NCBI RefSeq assembly: GCF_014195585.1
Contig: NZ_JACICA010000004.1
Location: forward strand, 62,001-126,000
Length of the DNA: 64,000 nt
Source: Alloprevotella rava
Lineage (GTDB): Bacteria; Bacteroidota; Bacteroidia; Bacteroidales; Bacteroidaceae
Direction of reading: 5' to 3'
Below, one piece after another: positions 16,756 to 25,479 of this stretch. The position numbers were made by a program, and so were the translations under genes. The number at the start of each line of letters is the position of its first letter. Position 1 is the first letter of the stretch. The notes under the pieces are model-generated. The model saw only the letters and a list, made by a program, of their open reading frames with translations, did no database searches and had not been told where the DNA came from.

Positions 16756-17502
16756 ATGGAAAATGAAAATATAGGCCGTTACGGCTTCTGTGTGGAGCCT
16801 TATACAGAAGATGCCACGGGACATGTAAGCCTGAGTTTCTTAGGAAATCAGATTTTGCGTTGTGCTGGTATGCACGCTACGGCACATGGCTTTGGCTATG
16901 AGCAACTCATTGAGCAAAATCTCGTTTGGGTGCTCTCGCGCTTAGTGCTAACATTTGAAGATCGCCCGAAAACGCTTGAACATTATACTATCTCAACGTG
17001 GGTGACAAAGGTGTATCGCCAATTTACGGAACGTCTCTTCCGCTTGGAGGCAGAAAGCGGTGAACCGATGGGATATGGTTTCAGCATTTGGGCAGCTATC
17101 GACTACAAAACGCGGCAGCCCATCGATTTGGAGAAACTTCCCGATGGTGGCTTTAGTTCTGTTCTTCTACCCAAGGATGATTTCCCCATCTCTGGGGCAG
17201 GGCGCGTCAGAGTGAAGAGTGAAGAGCCCGTTTATCAGTATCGAGCTGGTTTTAGCGACTTGGATATTAACGGACATGTCAATTCAATGCGCTATTTGGA
17301 AATGATTCTCAATCTCTTTTCAGCCGACTTTCATCGCACACATCAAATACGTCGCATAGAACTTCAGTTCTGCAATGAGAGTTATTGCGGCGACACGTTG
17401 CTACTCTTTAGAGAGGATAGAAATGAGAACGTTTGCGATGTGGAAATTCGCAAGGGGGATGCCGTTATAGTAAGAGCGGAAATCGAAACAGCTGCTCTTT
17501 AG
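16756..17502 (+). CDS. Acyl-ACP thioesterase
   Basis: Hot-dog-fold thioesterase of the FatA/FatB type that releases fatty acids from acyl carrier protein in the cytosol. The 248 residues from ATG 16756 contain two hot-dog repeats; the second has the catalytic-type motif FSDLDINGHVNSMRYLEM and then IELQFCNESYCGD. A start at 16717 would add 13 residues unlike the family, so the internal ATG is preferred. Plus-strand TAACTTTG at 16618-16625 is a possible but distant promoter. The gene has its own terminator. Confidence 0.88.
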   Translation: MENENIGRYGFCVEPYTEDATGHVSLSFLGNQILRCAGMHATAHGFGYEQLIEQNLVWVLSRLVLTFEDRPKTLEHYTISTWVTKVYRQFTERLFRLEAESGEPMGYGFSIWAAIDYKTRQPIDLEKLPDGGFSSVLLPKDDFPISGAGRVRVKSEEPVYQYRAGFSDLDINGHVNSMRYLEMILNLFSADFHRTHQIRRIELQFCNESYCGDTLLLFREDRNENVCDVEIRKGDAVIVRAEIETAAL

Positions 17503-17510
17503 AAAAATAG

Positions 17511-17548
17511 AAGGAGGAAGTTAGCATCTCTGCCAGCTTCCTCCTTTT
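17511..17548 (+). terminator. Terminator of the acyl-ACP thioesterase gene
   Basis: AAGGAGGAAG pairs with CTTCCTCCTT, followed by TT. Confidence 0.7.
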
Positions 17549-17644
17549 GTTTCATAAATATGTCTTTGAAAAGCAAAAGATAGTTCCTCTTTATCTCATA
17601 AGTAATTTGAGATTAGTGGGACTTCTTTCTTCTTAGTTGCTTAA

Positions 17645-18100
17645 TTACTTTTTACTTGGTTCTTTATCGCTTTGGCCAAATGGATTCTCCAGTTTGACAC
17701 GTACCCAAGATTCTGTAGCAGGTCCGTTTCTACCTTGTAAGTGGTATGCAACGCGTAGTCGGTCAGGCGTATCAAAGGAGTAGTTCAAGGTATTTGTAGT
17801 ATTCTTCTGCTGAGGGTCGAAAACATTGGTCTTGACTTGCTCGGTGTAAGTATTATCCGAGTTGATAACGTAGCTTCCCTCAATAGTCTGTACAGTACGC
17901 CCATCTTTGTTGGTCATAAGAATGACGCTGAACGTCCCATCACCGCTGATGATTTTCCATACAGGAATCAGTATGCGGTTGCCTTCTTGCGTGATCATTT
18001 CTTGTTGCCAAATGCCGAGCAATGGGTGAGAATGTTGCGCATAGGCCGTGAGTCCTACGATGAAGGCTAACGAGAGGATAATGTGTCTAAATTTGTTCAT
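17645..18100 (-). CDS. DUF4488 secreted protein
   Basis: A 151-residue exported protein. The signal peptide is MNKFRHIILSLAFIVGLTAYAQ; the mature part starts HSHPLLGIWQQEM and runs as a lipocalin-like beta-rich domain (IPVWKIISGDGTFSVI, TIEGSYVINSDNTYTEQV, YSFDTPDRLRVAYHL). This matches the Bacteroidetes DUF4488 family of unknown function. It ends in a charged tail, NPFGQSDKEPSKK. It is monocistronic and convergent with the thioesterase. Confidence 0.78.
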   Translation of the reverse strand: MNKFRHIILSLAFIVGLTAYAQHSHPLLGIWQQEMITQEGNRILIPVWKIISGDGTFSVILMTNKDGRTVQTIEGSYVINSDNTYTEQVKTNVFDPQQKNTTNTLNYSFDTPDRLRVAYHLQGRNGPATESWVRVKLENPFGQSDKEPSKK

Positions 18101-18192
18101 GATTAACTGTGTTTAGGTTGATATTTTGTGCAAATGTACAAGTATTTCGGTGGTATTACAATTTTCGCTTATCTTTTTTCAGTAAAATCTTA

Positions 18193-18200
18193 TAACTTTG
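18193..18200 (+). promoter_or_regulatory. -7 element of the DUF4738-like lipoprotein gene
   Basis: TAACTTTG matches TAnnTTTG and lies 28 nt before ATG 18228. It rules out a TTG start at 18198. Confidence 0.6.
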
Positions 18201-18227
18201 TCTGCACAAATAAATTTCAGTGTTGAA

Positions 18228-18791
18228 ATGAAAAAAATACTTCTTATTGCTTCTTGTCTTGCATTGTTAACGATTGCCAGTTGCGGCAAAAAGAATAAGA
18301 CAGAAGCAGATGCAACTCCAAAGTCTTTAGCGGCAGCTACAACGGGAGGTGTTAACGAATCAACTACTCCGCTTAATCGCACCGATACGTTGCGCATCGG
18401 AGGCCACGTGTTTGAAATTACAACGAACCGACAAACGGATAAAAGTTTGCCTACTATCAAAGACGAGACGGATGTAGTTTTCTACGACAATAAGGTGGAT
18501 GTGCGCATTGTGCGCGACGGCGAAGAAATGTTTGCAAGAACGTTTACGAAGAAAGACTTTGCTGATAAAATTTCGGCTACTGATGCCGCTTGCGATGTCA
18601 TGCAGGGAATGGCGCTTGATAGGGAACATTCTTCAGCGCAGACTATTGTGTTGGGAGCACAAATAGGCCAGCCAGGATTGGATGGTGAAGGCCCAGCTTT
18701 TTCTGTAAGTGTTTCTCTTGATGGCTCTGTCGCAATCCGTAGTGTGTCCAATCAAGTGACAACGAAAACCGACATGGAGGGCATGGACTAA
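18228..18791 (+). CDS. Hypothetical lipoprotein (DUF4738-like)
   Basis: A 187-residue protein beginning MKKILLIASCLALLTIASCGKKNK, a clear lipoprotein signal with lipobox IASC. The mature part has a Thr/Ala-rich linker and then a compact domain (DTLRIGGHVFEITTNRQTDKSLPTI, DVRIVRDGEEMFARTFTKKDF, DGSVAIRSVSNQVTTK). It resembles DUF4738 proteins of Bacteroidales; I am only moderately sure of that family. The start is set by the promoter position. It is convergent with metY. Confidence 0.78.
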   Translation: MKKILLIASCLALLTIASCGKKNKTEADATPKSLAAATTGGVNESTTPLNRTDTLRIGGHVFEITTNRQTDKSLPTIKDETDVVFYDNKVDVRIVRDGEEMFARTFTKKDFADKISATDAACDVMQGMALDREHSSAQTIVLGAQIGQPGLDGEGPAFSVSVSLDGSVAIRSVSNQVTTKTDMEGMD

Positions 18792-18829
18792 AAGTTATTG
18801 CACCATATCTTTATTATTTTGAACAAGAA

Positions 18830-18871
18830 AGAGGATTCTGTCTCCGCCCTTGTGGTTGGACAGAATCCTCT
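18830..18871. terminator. Shared hairpin terminator between the lipoprotein gene and metY
   Basis: A perfect 13-bp inverted repeat, AGAGGATTCTGTC and its complement, in the 108-bp convergent spacer; it can serve both strands. Confidence 0.7.
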
Positions 18872-18899
18872 CTGCTATGGAATCGTAAGTTTTCTGCTT

Positions 18900-20183
18900 T
18901 TATTTTACGTTATCAAAGGCCTGTTGGAGGTCAGTGATAAGGTCGTCGATGTGTTCCGTACCGATGCTGAGGCGGATAGTACCTGGGAAAATGCCTTGAC
19001 TGGCTTGTTCCTCTGGCGTTTCCTGCGAATGAGTGGTTGTAGCGGGATGAATGACAAGCGATTTTAGATCTGCTACGTTGGCCACTAATGAGAAAATCTG
19101 CAAACTATCGATGAATTGCTGTGCAGCCTTTTTTCCGCCTTTGATTTCAAAGGTAAAGATGCTGCCAGCTCCTTTCGGGAAGTAGCGCTGATAGAGATCG
19201 TGGTTGGGGTGTTCCGCCAAACTTGGGTGATTCACCTTCTCCACCAACGGATGTTGCTGGAGAAAATCCACAACCTTTAGCGTGTTTTCGACATGACGCT
19301 CTACGCGCAAGGAAAGAGTTTCAAGCCCTTGAAGAAGTGCCCAAGCGTTGAACGGACTAATGGCAGCTCCTGTGTCGCGCAATATGAGTGCGCGGACGCG
19401 TGTCACGAAGGGGGCGGGAATTTCTCCAAACTTCAGGCCATGATATGAAGGATCTGGATCAGTGAATTGAGGAAATTTATCGCTCTTTGCCCAGTTGAAA
19501 GTACCGCCATCAACGATCACACCGCCCATAGAAGTACCATGCCCACCGATAAACTTTGTGGCACTGTGGATAACAATATCTGCTCCATGCTCGATAGGAC
19601 GTATCAGATAGGGAGTGCCAAACGTGTTGTCAATCACGAGGGGTATTCCGTTGCGATGTGCAATATCGGCCGTAGCTTCGATATTTGCAATGTTTGAATT
19701 GGGATTGCCCAGCGTCTCGATGAATATGAGTTTTGTGTTGGGCTGAATTGCTTTCTCAAAAGCCTCTAAGTCGTCTGAATCTACAAAAGTTGTAGAAATT
19801 CCGAAACGGCGCAGCGTATGCTCTAGGAGGTTGTAAGTTCCACCGTAGATTGTATTAGATGCCACGATGTGGTCGCCTTGGTTGGCTATATTGATGATGG
19901 AGTAGCTTACAGCTGCTGCTCCAGACGCCAAGGCCAAAGCACCAACACCGCCCTCAAGGGCAGACATGCGTTCTTCAAAAATGCCTTGTGTCGTATTATT
20001 CAAACGGCCGTAAATATTACCTGCTTTGCTGAGTGTGAAGAGATCTACAGCGTGTTGGAAGTCGTGAAAAACGTATGCAGATGTTTGATAAATAGGTACA
20101 GCACGACTATCGCTCGTGGGGTCGGCTTGCTCCTGTCCTACATGAAGCTGAAGCGTCTCAAAATGCCATTTTTTGTTACTCAT
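18900..20183 (-). CDS. metY: O-acetylhomoserine sulfhydrylase / aminocarboxypropyltransferase
   Basis: PLP enzyme joining sulfide (or methanethiol) to O-acetylhomoserine to make homocysteine (or methionine). The 427 residues from ATG 20183 show MSNKKWHFETLQLHVGQ and SRAVPIYQTSAYVF, the PLP region ASGAAAVSYSI and the Schiff-base Lys in IHSATKFIGGHGTSMGGV. The C-terminal SLVIHPATTTHSQ is typical. A start at 20258 would add a non-homologous stretch running upstream of the promoter. It is divergent from an Lrp regulator, a common pairing for amino-acid genes. Confidence 0.93.
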   Translation of the reverse strand: MSNKKWHFETLQLHVGQEQADPTSDSRAVPIYQTSAYVFHDFQHAVDLFTLSKAGNIYGRLNNTTQGIFEERMSALEGGVGALALASGAAAVSYSIINIANQGDHIVASNTIYGGTYNLLEHTLRRFGISTTFVDSDDLEAFEKAIQPNTKLIFIETLGNPNSNIANIEATADIAHRNGIPLVIDNTFGTPYLIRPIEHGADIVIHSATKFIGGHGTSMGGVIVDGGTFNWAKSDKFPQFTDPDPSYHGLKFGEIPAPFVTRVRALILRDTGAAISPFNAWALLQGLETLSLRVERHVENTLKVVDFLQQHPLVEKVNHPSLAEHPNHDLYQRYFPKGAGSIFTFEIKGGKKAAQQFIDSLQIFSLVANVADLKSLVIHPATTTHSQETPEEQASQGIFPGTIRLSIGTEHIDDLITDLQQAFDNVK

Positions 20184-20226
20184 AATTATTGTGTTTCTTT
20201 TTTGTTCTGCTTTTTTGTTCTGACTG

Positions 20227-20294
20227 CAAAGATATATAATAATAGAAATATATACCAAGCGGTTTTGTTAATTTGAAATATCATACTATATTTG
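20227..20294. promoter_or_regulatory. Back-to-back metY and lrp promoters with an inverted repeat
   Basis: The metY promoter (minus) is TTGG (20255-20258), 20 nt, TATCTTTG (20227-20234). The lrp promoter (plus) is TTTG (20264-20267), 19 nt, TATATTTG (20287-20294). The two -33 elements are only 5 nt apart. An inverted repeat GAAATAT/ATATTTG (20275-20294 region) covers the lrp -7 and could be an Lrp operator. Confidence 0.6.
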
Positions 20295-20425
20295 TGCTCT
20301 TGAAAAGGAAAACGAGTAAGTCTCCTTATTTTTCTTCCTATCTGAATAGAATTTTATTCTTTTTGCAGTATAGAGAAATAAGGTGAAGGATTGCTTGCTC
20401 TAATGGACATTAAAAAGAAAACAGA

Positions 20426-20893
20426 ATGGGAACGGACAAATTAGACAAGACCGACTTGCAGCTTTTGCGCGTTTTGCAGCAGAATGCACGGATGACGACA
20501 AAAGAGCTTGCTCAAGAAGTAAATCTTTCGACAACTCCCGTGTTTGAGCGCTTAAAACGCTTGGAACGTGATGGCATTATTAAGAAATATATTGCGATTC
20601 TTGATGCGGAAAAGCTTAATCAGGGATTTACGGTATTCTGTCAAGTGAAGCTCAAACAGATGAATCGCGACATTGCGCGAAATTTTGTAGATGTCATTAA
20701 AGGTATTCCAGAAGTGTCAGAATGTTATAATATCTCTGGTAATTATGACTATCTACTCAAGGTTCATGCCACAGATATGCGTGCTTACCAGTCGTTTGTC
20801 ATCAATACGCTGGGCGGAATAGAAAGCTTAGGTTCCATCGAAAGTACTTTCGTGATGGAAGAAATCAAACAAAGTTATGGCTTGTACTTCTAA
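20426..20893 (+). CDS. Lrp/AsnC-family regulator
   Basis: A 155-residue feast/famine regulator. The N-terminal helix-turn-helix is LDKTDLQLLRVLQQNARMTTKELAQEVNLSTTPVFERLKRLERDGII; the C-terminal ligand-binding (RAM) domain includes VSECYNISGNYDYLLKVHATDM and the end IKQSYGLYF. Proteins of this family respond to amino acids and form dimers to hexadecamers. Divergence from metY suggests control of sulfur amino-acid synthesis. The leader is about 125 nt long. Repeat array copy 3 begins 11 nt after its stop codon. Confidence 0.92.
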   Translation: MGTDKLDKTDLQLLRVLQQNARMTTKELAQEVNLSTTPVFERLKRLERDGIIKKYIAILDAEKLNQGFTVFCQVKLKQMNRDIARNFVDVIKGIPEVSECYNISGNYDYLLKVHATDMRAYQSFVINTLGGIESLGSIESTFVMEEIKQSYGLYF

Positions 20894-20903
20894 GCCCTCA
20901 GCA

Positions 20904-20974
20904 TCTTTATTGTATTCTCAAATACAATAAGGCTGTCGGCTGACATCCTTATTGCGTCAGCTGACACAATAAGG
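20904..20974 (+). repeat. 21-nt-periodic CAATAAGG array, copy 3
   Basis: Octamers start at 20904, 20925, 20946 and 20967, exactly 21 nt apart: (T)CTTTATTG, CAATAAGG, (T)CCTTATTG and CAATAAGG. Spacers are TATTCTCAAATA, CTGTCGGCTGACA and CGTCAGCTGACA. It follows the lrp stop directly and lies between convergent genes. Confidence 0.82.
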
Positions 20975-21074
20975 ATATTTTCGTGTTCTAATAATCACGA
21001 CTAGGCATAGATGGGGAAGTGGAAAAACATTTCTCCGTTTCTTTTTCGTAAGAAATAGGGGAGGTCTTACAACG

Positions 21075-21104
21075 AAAAAGCCTTTCAAGCTGAGCTTGAA
21101 AGGC
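21075..21104 (-). terminator. Hairpin terminator of the small lipoprotein gene
   Basis: Perfect 11-bp stem GCCTTTCAAGC/GCTTGAAAGGC with a 3-nt loop and a T run on the minus strand; T's also follow on the plus strand. Confidence 0.85.
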
Positions 21105-21133
21105 TGATCTTTTTACCATGTAGGTAGCTTTAC

Positions 21134-21334
21134 TTAAGCAGCAACAGTCTGAACAGAGTCACCCTTAACTGAATCAGTAGCTACAGTGCTGTCATTTGCA
21201 GTAGAATCGTTCAGAGAATCAACAGCAGATACGCTATCAGAATCAGTAGTAGCAGCGTTGTTGTCTGTTTTGTTACCGCAAGAAGCGAAAGAGATAGCAG
21301 CGAAAGCTACGAACATGAAAACTAACTTTTTCAT
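21134..21334 (-). CDS. Small Ser/Asp/Thr-rich lipoprotein
   Basis: A 66-residue protein from ATG 21334. The signal peptide MKKLVFMFVAFAAISFASCGNKT has lipobox FASC. The mature 47 residues are almost entirely Asp, Ser, Thr, Ala, Val and Asn in a loose repeat (TDSDSVSAVDSLNDSTANDSTV), so it is probably disordered. An in-frame start at 21367 is less likely. It has a strong terminator and looks like a highly expressed short envelope lipoprotein. Function unknown. Confidence 0.75.
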   Translation of the reverse strand: MKKLVFMFVAFAAISFASCGNKTDNNAATTDSDSVSAVDSLNDSTANDSTVATDSVKGDSVQTVAA

Positions 21335-21585
21335 TGGTTTTGAATTTTTTAAATGTAAAACAATCAATTGCCTTTATTAAAACGATGCAAAGGTACGGAC
21401 TTTTTATATCCATGCAAGAGTTTCGGTATTTTTTTTTGTATAAAAATGCAGTTTTAACAATAAAAAGTTATTTTTGCTATTAGCAACTAGCAAAAATGGG
21501 GGTATTAGAGGCTGTTTTTTCCTTTTCAGCCTAATCGCTAACTTTATTGTATCTTTGCATGTGAAATTTAAAAGAGATAATTTCC

Positions 21586-22923
21586 TTGGATACATATAAT
21601 ATATTAAAGGGAAAGAAAGCGGCCTATCAAACATTGGGCTGCAAACTGAACTTTGCCGAGACGTCTTCGCTAAGTGATGCGCTGTGTAAACAGGGGGTAG
21701 AGCCAGCGGCAGACGGAGAGCATGCAGATATCTGCATTATAAATACTTGCAGTGTTACAGATGTTGCCGACCATAAGTGTCGGCAAGCCATCAATCGCCT
21801 AACTCGTGAAAATCCCGGAGCTTTTGTTGTTGTTTTAGGCTGTTATGCCCAGTTGCAGCCCGAAAAGATTGCAAAATTCCCTGGAGTGGATTTGGTTGTG
21901 GGTATGGAGCAGAAAGGAAATGTAATCCACTATCTGCAAGAAGGACTAGCCCAACGCATGGCTTTAGAGCAGGGCGAAAATATTCACGAGGCCTATGCTG
22001 TTCCCACTAAGGACATACAAACATTTGTTCCCAGTTGTTCGCGTGGCGATCGCACTCGCTATTTTATCAAGGTGCAAGATGGTTGCAACTACTATTGTAC
22101 TTATTGTACCATTCCCTTTGCTCGCGGGCGAAGCCGAAATGGTTCTATCGCGTCGTTAGTGGGGCAAGCAGAAGCCGTGGCAGCAGAAGGCGGAAAAGAG
22201 ATAGTGATTACTGGTGTGAATATCGGAGATTTCGGTCGTTCTACGGGCGAAGATTTCTTCAGTCTTGTTAAGGCTTTAGATCAGGTGGAAGGAATTGAGC
22301 GTTATCGTATTTCTTCTATCGAGCCGAATTTGATTACGGATGAGATTATTGATTTCTGTGCTCACTCGCGTGCTTTTATGCCGCATTTCCATATTCCTCT
22401 TCAGAGTGGTTCGGACGATGTTCTCAAGCTGATGCGCCGCCGCTACGATACAGCTTTCTTTCGTCAGAAGATGGAGCGAGTGAAAGCGGCCATTCCTGAT
22501 GCCTTTATCGGTGTGGATGTTATAGTTGGTACGCGCGGTGAGAGGGATGACTTCTTTGACGAGGCTTATGAGTTTATCAAGAGTTTGGATATTGCCCAAC
22601 TTCACGTTTTCAGCTATTCCGAACGTCCAGGTACAAAGGCTTTGGAGATACCTTATGTGGTGTCGCCGCAAACTCGCCGTGAACGCAGCCAGCGTTTGCT
22701 TAATCTCTCGGAAGAGAAGCGAAAAGCGTTCTATTCCAATTTTATAGGTAAAGAACGCCCTGTACTTTGGGAGCACGCTAAGCCCGGACATCCCATTCAT
22801 GGTTTTACAGATAATTATATCCGCGTTGAATTGCCTTTAGGTGTTGAGATGCCCGATAATACCGTTTCGGTTGTCACTTTGGGCGGCTTTACAGCTGACG
22901 GGCAGGCTTTGACAGTGAGATAA
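21586..22923 (+). CDS. mtaB: tRNA t6A37 methylthiotransferase MtaB
   Basis: Radical-SAM enzyme converting t6A37 of tRNA to ms2t6A37. The 445 residues carry the three domains: UPF0004 (LGCKLNFAETSSL with conserved Cys, INTCSVTDVADHKCRQ, VLGCYAQ), radical SAM (DGCNYYCTYCTIPFARGRSRNG) and a short TRAM-like C-terminus. The frame has no ATG near the start; translation probably begins at TTG 21586, 28 nt after TATCTTTG (21550-21557). Its first Cys motif is already near residue 19, so little could be missing. Confidence 0.93.
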   Translation: MDTYNILKGKKAAYQTLGCKLNFAETSSLSDALCKQGVEPAADGEHADICIINTCSVTDVADHKCRQAINRLTRENPGAFVVVLGCYAQLQPEKIAKFPGVDLVVGMEQKGNVIHYLQEGLAQRMALEQGENIHEAYAVPTKDIQTFVPSCSRGDRTRYFIKVQDGCNYYCTYCTIPFARGRSRNGSIASLVGQAEAVAAEGGKEIVITGVNIGDFGRSTGEDFFSLVKALDQVEGIERYRISSIEPNLITDEIIDFCAHSRAFMPHFHIPLQSGSDDVLKLMRRRYDTAFFRQKMERVKAAIPDAFIGVDVIVGTRGERDDFFDEAYEFIKSLDIAQLHVFSYSERPGTKALEIPYVVSPQTRRERSQRLLNLSEEKRKAFYSNFIGKERPVLWEHAKPGHPIHGFTDNYIRVELPLGVEMPDNTVSVVTLGGFTADGQALTVR

Positions 22924-22932
22924 GAATGTATA

Positions 22933-22965
22933 GGACTATTCGAGTTTGCCCGAATAGTCCCTTTT
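22933..22965 (+). terminator. Terminator of mtaB
   Basis: GGACTATTCG pairs with CGAATAGTCC and is followed by CTTTT, 10 nt after the stop; the next gene starts 24 nt later, so read-through is possible. Confidence 0.75.
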
Positions 22966-22988
22966 AGTTTTATACAAATACGAACGTA

Positions 22989-24032
22989 ATGACACGCATT
23001 GCAGTTGTTATTCTGAATTGGAATGGGGCGGCCATGATGCAGAAGTTTCTTCCTTCAGTGATAAAGAATAGTGAAGAAGCCGAAGTGATTGTTGCTGATA
23101 ATGGTTCAACAGATGATTCTGTTGAAATGTTGAAGCAGAAATTTCCTTCCGTCCGACTTATTCTCTTGGACAAGAACTATGGTTTTGCAGAAGGTTATGA
23201 TAAATCGTTAGAGCAGGTAGAAGCTGAATACTATCTGCTGCTAAATTCTGACGTGGAGGTAACGCCGCATTGGTTGCAACCGTTGTTGAACTATATGGAT
23301 AAGCATCCTGAAGTGGCCGCTTGTCAGCCTAAATTGTTGGCGGAACGTGAGCGCGACAGTTTTGAATATGCTGGTGCTTCGGGTGGCTTTGTCGACAAAT
23401 ATGGTTATCCTTTCTGCCGCGGTCGAGTTTTTGCTGATGTAGAGAAAGACTGTGGACAATACGATGATATAGCTCCTATCTTTTGGGCTACTGGAGCTGC
23501 CTTGATGGTGCGTAGTGTTGATTGGCACGAAGTAGGCGGACTGGATGCGCGTTTCTTTGCCCACATGGAGGAGATAGATTTCTGTTGGCGATTGCGTAGT
23601 CGCGGCCGAAGTCTTGTGTGTGTGCCCGCGAGCGTTGTTTATCATGTGGGCGGCGGCACGCTCAATGCTGGTCATCCGCGTAAAACTTTTCTCAATTTCC
23701 GCAATAACTTGCTGATGCTTTATAAGAATTTGCCAGAGGCAGAACTGAAGCCTGTCATGCGAATAAGGGCTATTCTTGATTATGTGGCAGCTGCAAAAAT
23801 GCTACTTACCGATGGTTGGAAACACGCTAAAGCTGTTTATGATGCGCGCTGTGAGTTTCACCGACTGAAACCAGATTTCCAACTCTCGCGCCAAGAAAAT
23901 TTGGCAAAAGCCATTCAGGCAGAGAGAAATACTAACCCCATTCCTGAGCGCATTTCTCAAAGCCTTTTGTGGCTCTATTATGCGAAGGGAAAAAAGAAGT
24001 TTAGTGATATTTTTCCGAAAGCTCGTTCCTGA
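22989..24032 (+). CDS. Family 2 glycosyltransferase
   Basis: A 347-residue GT-A transferase resembling rhamnosyltransferases. The nucleotide-sugar site reads VVILNWNGAAMMQKFLPSV with VADNGSTDDS; metal-binding LLLNSDVEV; acceptor-side motifs GAALMVRSVDWHEVGGLDARFFAHMEEIDFCWRLRSRG. There is no obvious membrane segment, so it is probably cytoplasmic and peripheral. Sugar and acceptor are not predictable. It lies between mtaB and an RsmI-like gene, possibly partly co-transcribed with them. Confidence 0.86.
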   Translation: MTRIAVVILNWNGAAMMQKFLPSVIKNSEEAEVIVADNGSTDDSVEMLKQKFPSVRLILLDKNYGFAEGYDKSLEQVEAEYYLLLNSDVEVTPHWLQPLLNYMDKHPEVAACQPKLLAERERDSFEYAGASGGFVDKYGYPFCRGRVFADVEKDCGQYDDIAPIFWATGAALMVRSVDWHEVGGLDARFFAHMEEIDFCWRLRSRGRSLVCVPASVVYHVGGGTLNAGHPRKTFLNFRNNLLMLYKNLPEAELKPVMRIRAILDYVAAAKMLLTDGWKHAKAVYDARCEFHRLKPDFQLSRQENLAKAIQAERNTNPIPERISQSLLWLYYAKGKKKFSDIFPKARS

Positions 24033-24064
24033 ATTTCTTGTAATTCATTCTTAGTAAATAAAGT

Positions 24065-24784
24065 ATGGAAAAATCATCTCCAGCCTTATATCTTATTCCC
24101 TGCACCTTAGGTGCAACCCCCATAGAGCAAGTGCTTCCTGCCTATAACAAGGAAGTTATTCTCAGTATCCGCCATTTCATTGTAGAAGAAATCCGCACAG
24201 CTCGTCGCTTTCTCAAGCAGGTAGATCGCGATATAAATATCGACGAACTACATTTCTATCCCATGGGAAAGCACGCCGAGGTCGATAGGTTTGCTTCTTA
24301 TTTAGCCCCTTTGCGCAAGGGAGAAAGCATAGGTGTTATCAGTGAAGCGGGGTGCCCTGCTGTGGCTGATCCTGGTGCAGATATTGTTGCCATTGCGCAG
24401 CGTGAGGGGCTCCGCGTTGTTCCGCTTGTTGGGCCTTCGAGTATCATTTTGGCCGTTATGGCCAGTGGTTTCAATGGGCAGAGTTTTGCATTTCATGGCT
24501 ATCTGCCTATAGATCCTTCCGATCGCCAAAAGAAGTTGAAGCATTTAGAGGAGGTTTCACGGCGCGAGCATCAAACGCAGCTGTTCATCGAAACGCCTTA
24601 TCGTAACAAGAAGATGTTCGATGATATTCTCCGTGCTTGTTCGCCAACAACGCGGCTCTGTTTGGCAGCAGGTATAACAACAGAGCAGGAGTGGATAAGG
24701 ACGCAGACACTCAAGCAGTGGAAACAGAGTGGCCTTCCCGAGCTGGCTAAAATTCCGGCTATCTTTGCAATCTATGCGCGGTAA
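24065..24784 (+). CDS. RsmI-like SAM-dependent methyltransferase (tetrapyrrole methylase fold)
   Basis: A 239-residue protein of the RsmI/YraL branch, whose best-known member 2'-O-methylates C1402 of 16S rRNA. The motifs are ALYLIPCTLGATP, GVISEAGCPAVADPGADIVAIAQ, VVPLVGPSSIILAVMASGFNGQSFAFHGYLP and FIETPYRNKKMFDDI. It is shorter and more diverged than canonical RsmI (about 280 residues), and this Bacteroidetes form may have another RNA target. It starts 32 nt after the glycosyltransferase. Confidence 0.83.
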   Translation: MEKSSPALYLIPCTLGATPIEQVLPAYNKEVILSIRHFIVEEIRTARRFLKQVDRDINIDELHFYPMGKHAEVDRFASYLAPLRKGESIGVISEAGCPAVADPGADIVAIAQREGLRVVPLVGPSSIILAVMASGFNGQSFAFHGYLPIDPSDRQKKLKHLEEVSRREHQTQLFIETPYRNKKMFDDILRACSPTTRLCLAAGITTEQEWIRTQTLKQWKQSGLPELAKIPAIFAIYAR

Positions 24785-24828
24785 GTCCGTGCGACTTTTT
24801 TAATTTATTACTATATATAACTTTAGAA

Positions 24829-25353
24829 ATGGAAGATACATTGGTTTCTAAGCACGTATTGGATATGAGCCAATACGCAGGAAAAGGCAAATGGAAAGGA
24901 GTCGTCATTGTGTGGACAGTTGTTCTCTTCATACTTCTTGCAACGCGTTTCTCTTTTATTCAAACAGAAATTACCGATTTTGCGATTTCTGTTTGTGGTG
25001 TCCAAGGAGGTACTAAAAATGCAAATTTTCTTATCAATGAGTTTTGGGTTGCGCTTATACCTCTGGCCATCGGCACTTTCATTTTGTGGCGGCGAAAGCA
25101 ATCGTTCTCTGAAATACGTATCTACGAAAATAGTATGGGCTTTGTGCTGTTAGACGGGAAAGAGCACCGAGTGCGCCACGAGCAAGTGTATGTTCACTAC
25201 GGGAAGTATCAAAAAACTTTCTGGATTGAGTGTGCCGCTCTGGGCATCTCTAATTATTATTACTATTGGGGGGATTTTTCTAATTCCGAAGTACTTTGCG
25301 ATAATTTGCTGCGCTATGCAAATTGGAATATGAGTAAGTACCAAAAACAGTAA
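24829..25353 (+). CDS. Hypothetical two-helix membrane protein
   Basis: A 174-residue protein with membrane helices near residues 24-42 (GVVIVWTVVLFILLATRF) and 73-90 (FWVALIPLAIGTFILW), then a beta-rich soluble part (SEIRIYENSMGFVLLDGKEHRVRHEQVYVHYGK) that resembles a PH-like fold in spacing only. I do not recognise the family. Aromatic residues cluster in ISNYYYYWGDF. It is 44 nt downstream of the RsmI-like gene. Confidence 0.65.
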   Translation: MEDTLVSKHVLDMSQYAGKGKWKGVVIVWTVVLFILLATRFSFIQTEITDFAISVCGVQGGTKNANFLINEFWVALIPLAIGTFILWRRKQSFSEIRIYENSMGFVLLDGKEHRVRHEQVYVHYGKYQKTFWIECAALGISNYYYYWGDFSNSEVLCDNLLRYANWNMSKYQKQ

Positions 25354-25479
25354 CCACTCTTTTTTAGGGGAGAAGTGGCAACTAACAGTTTGAAAACTTT
25401 TGCAGAATATGGGGCTTGCTTGGTATAAAGCATATATTTGTAACAGAAATCTATAAAAAAAACATCAAAAGATAGCGTC

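Noticed and set aside
20323-20383. CCTTATTT and AAATAAGG in the lrp leader as a sixth array
   Set aside because: The two octamer-like sites are not in 21-nt phase and no CAGCTG-type spacer is present; probably chance.
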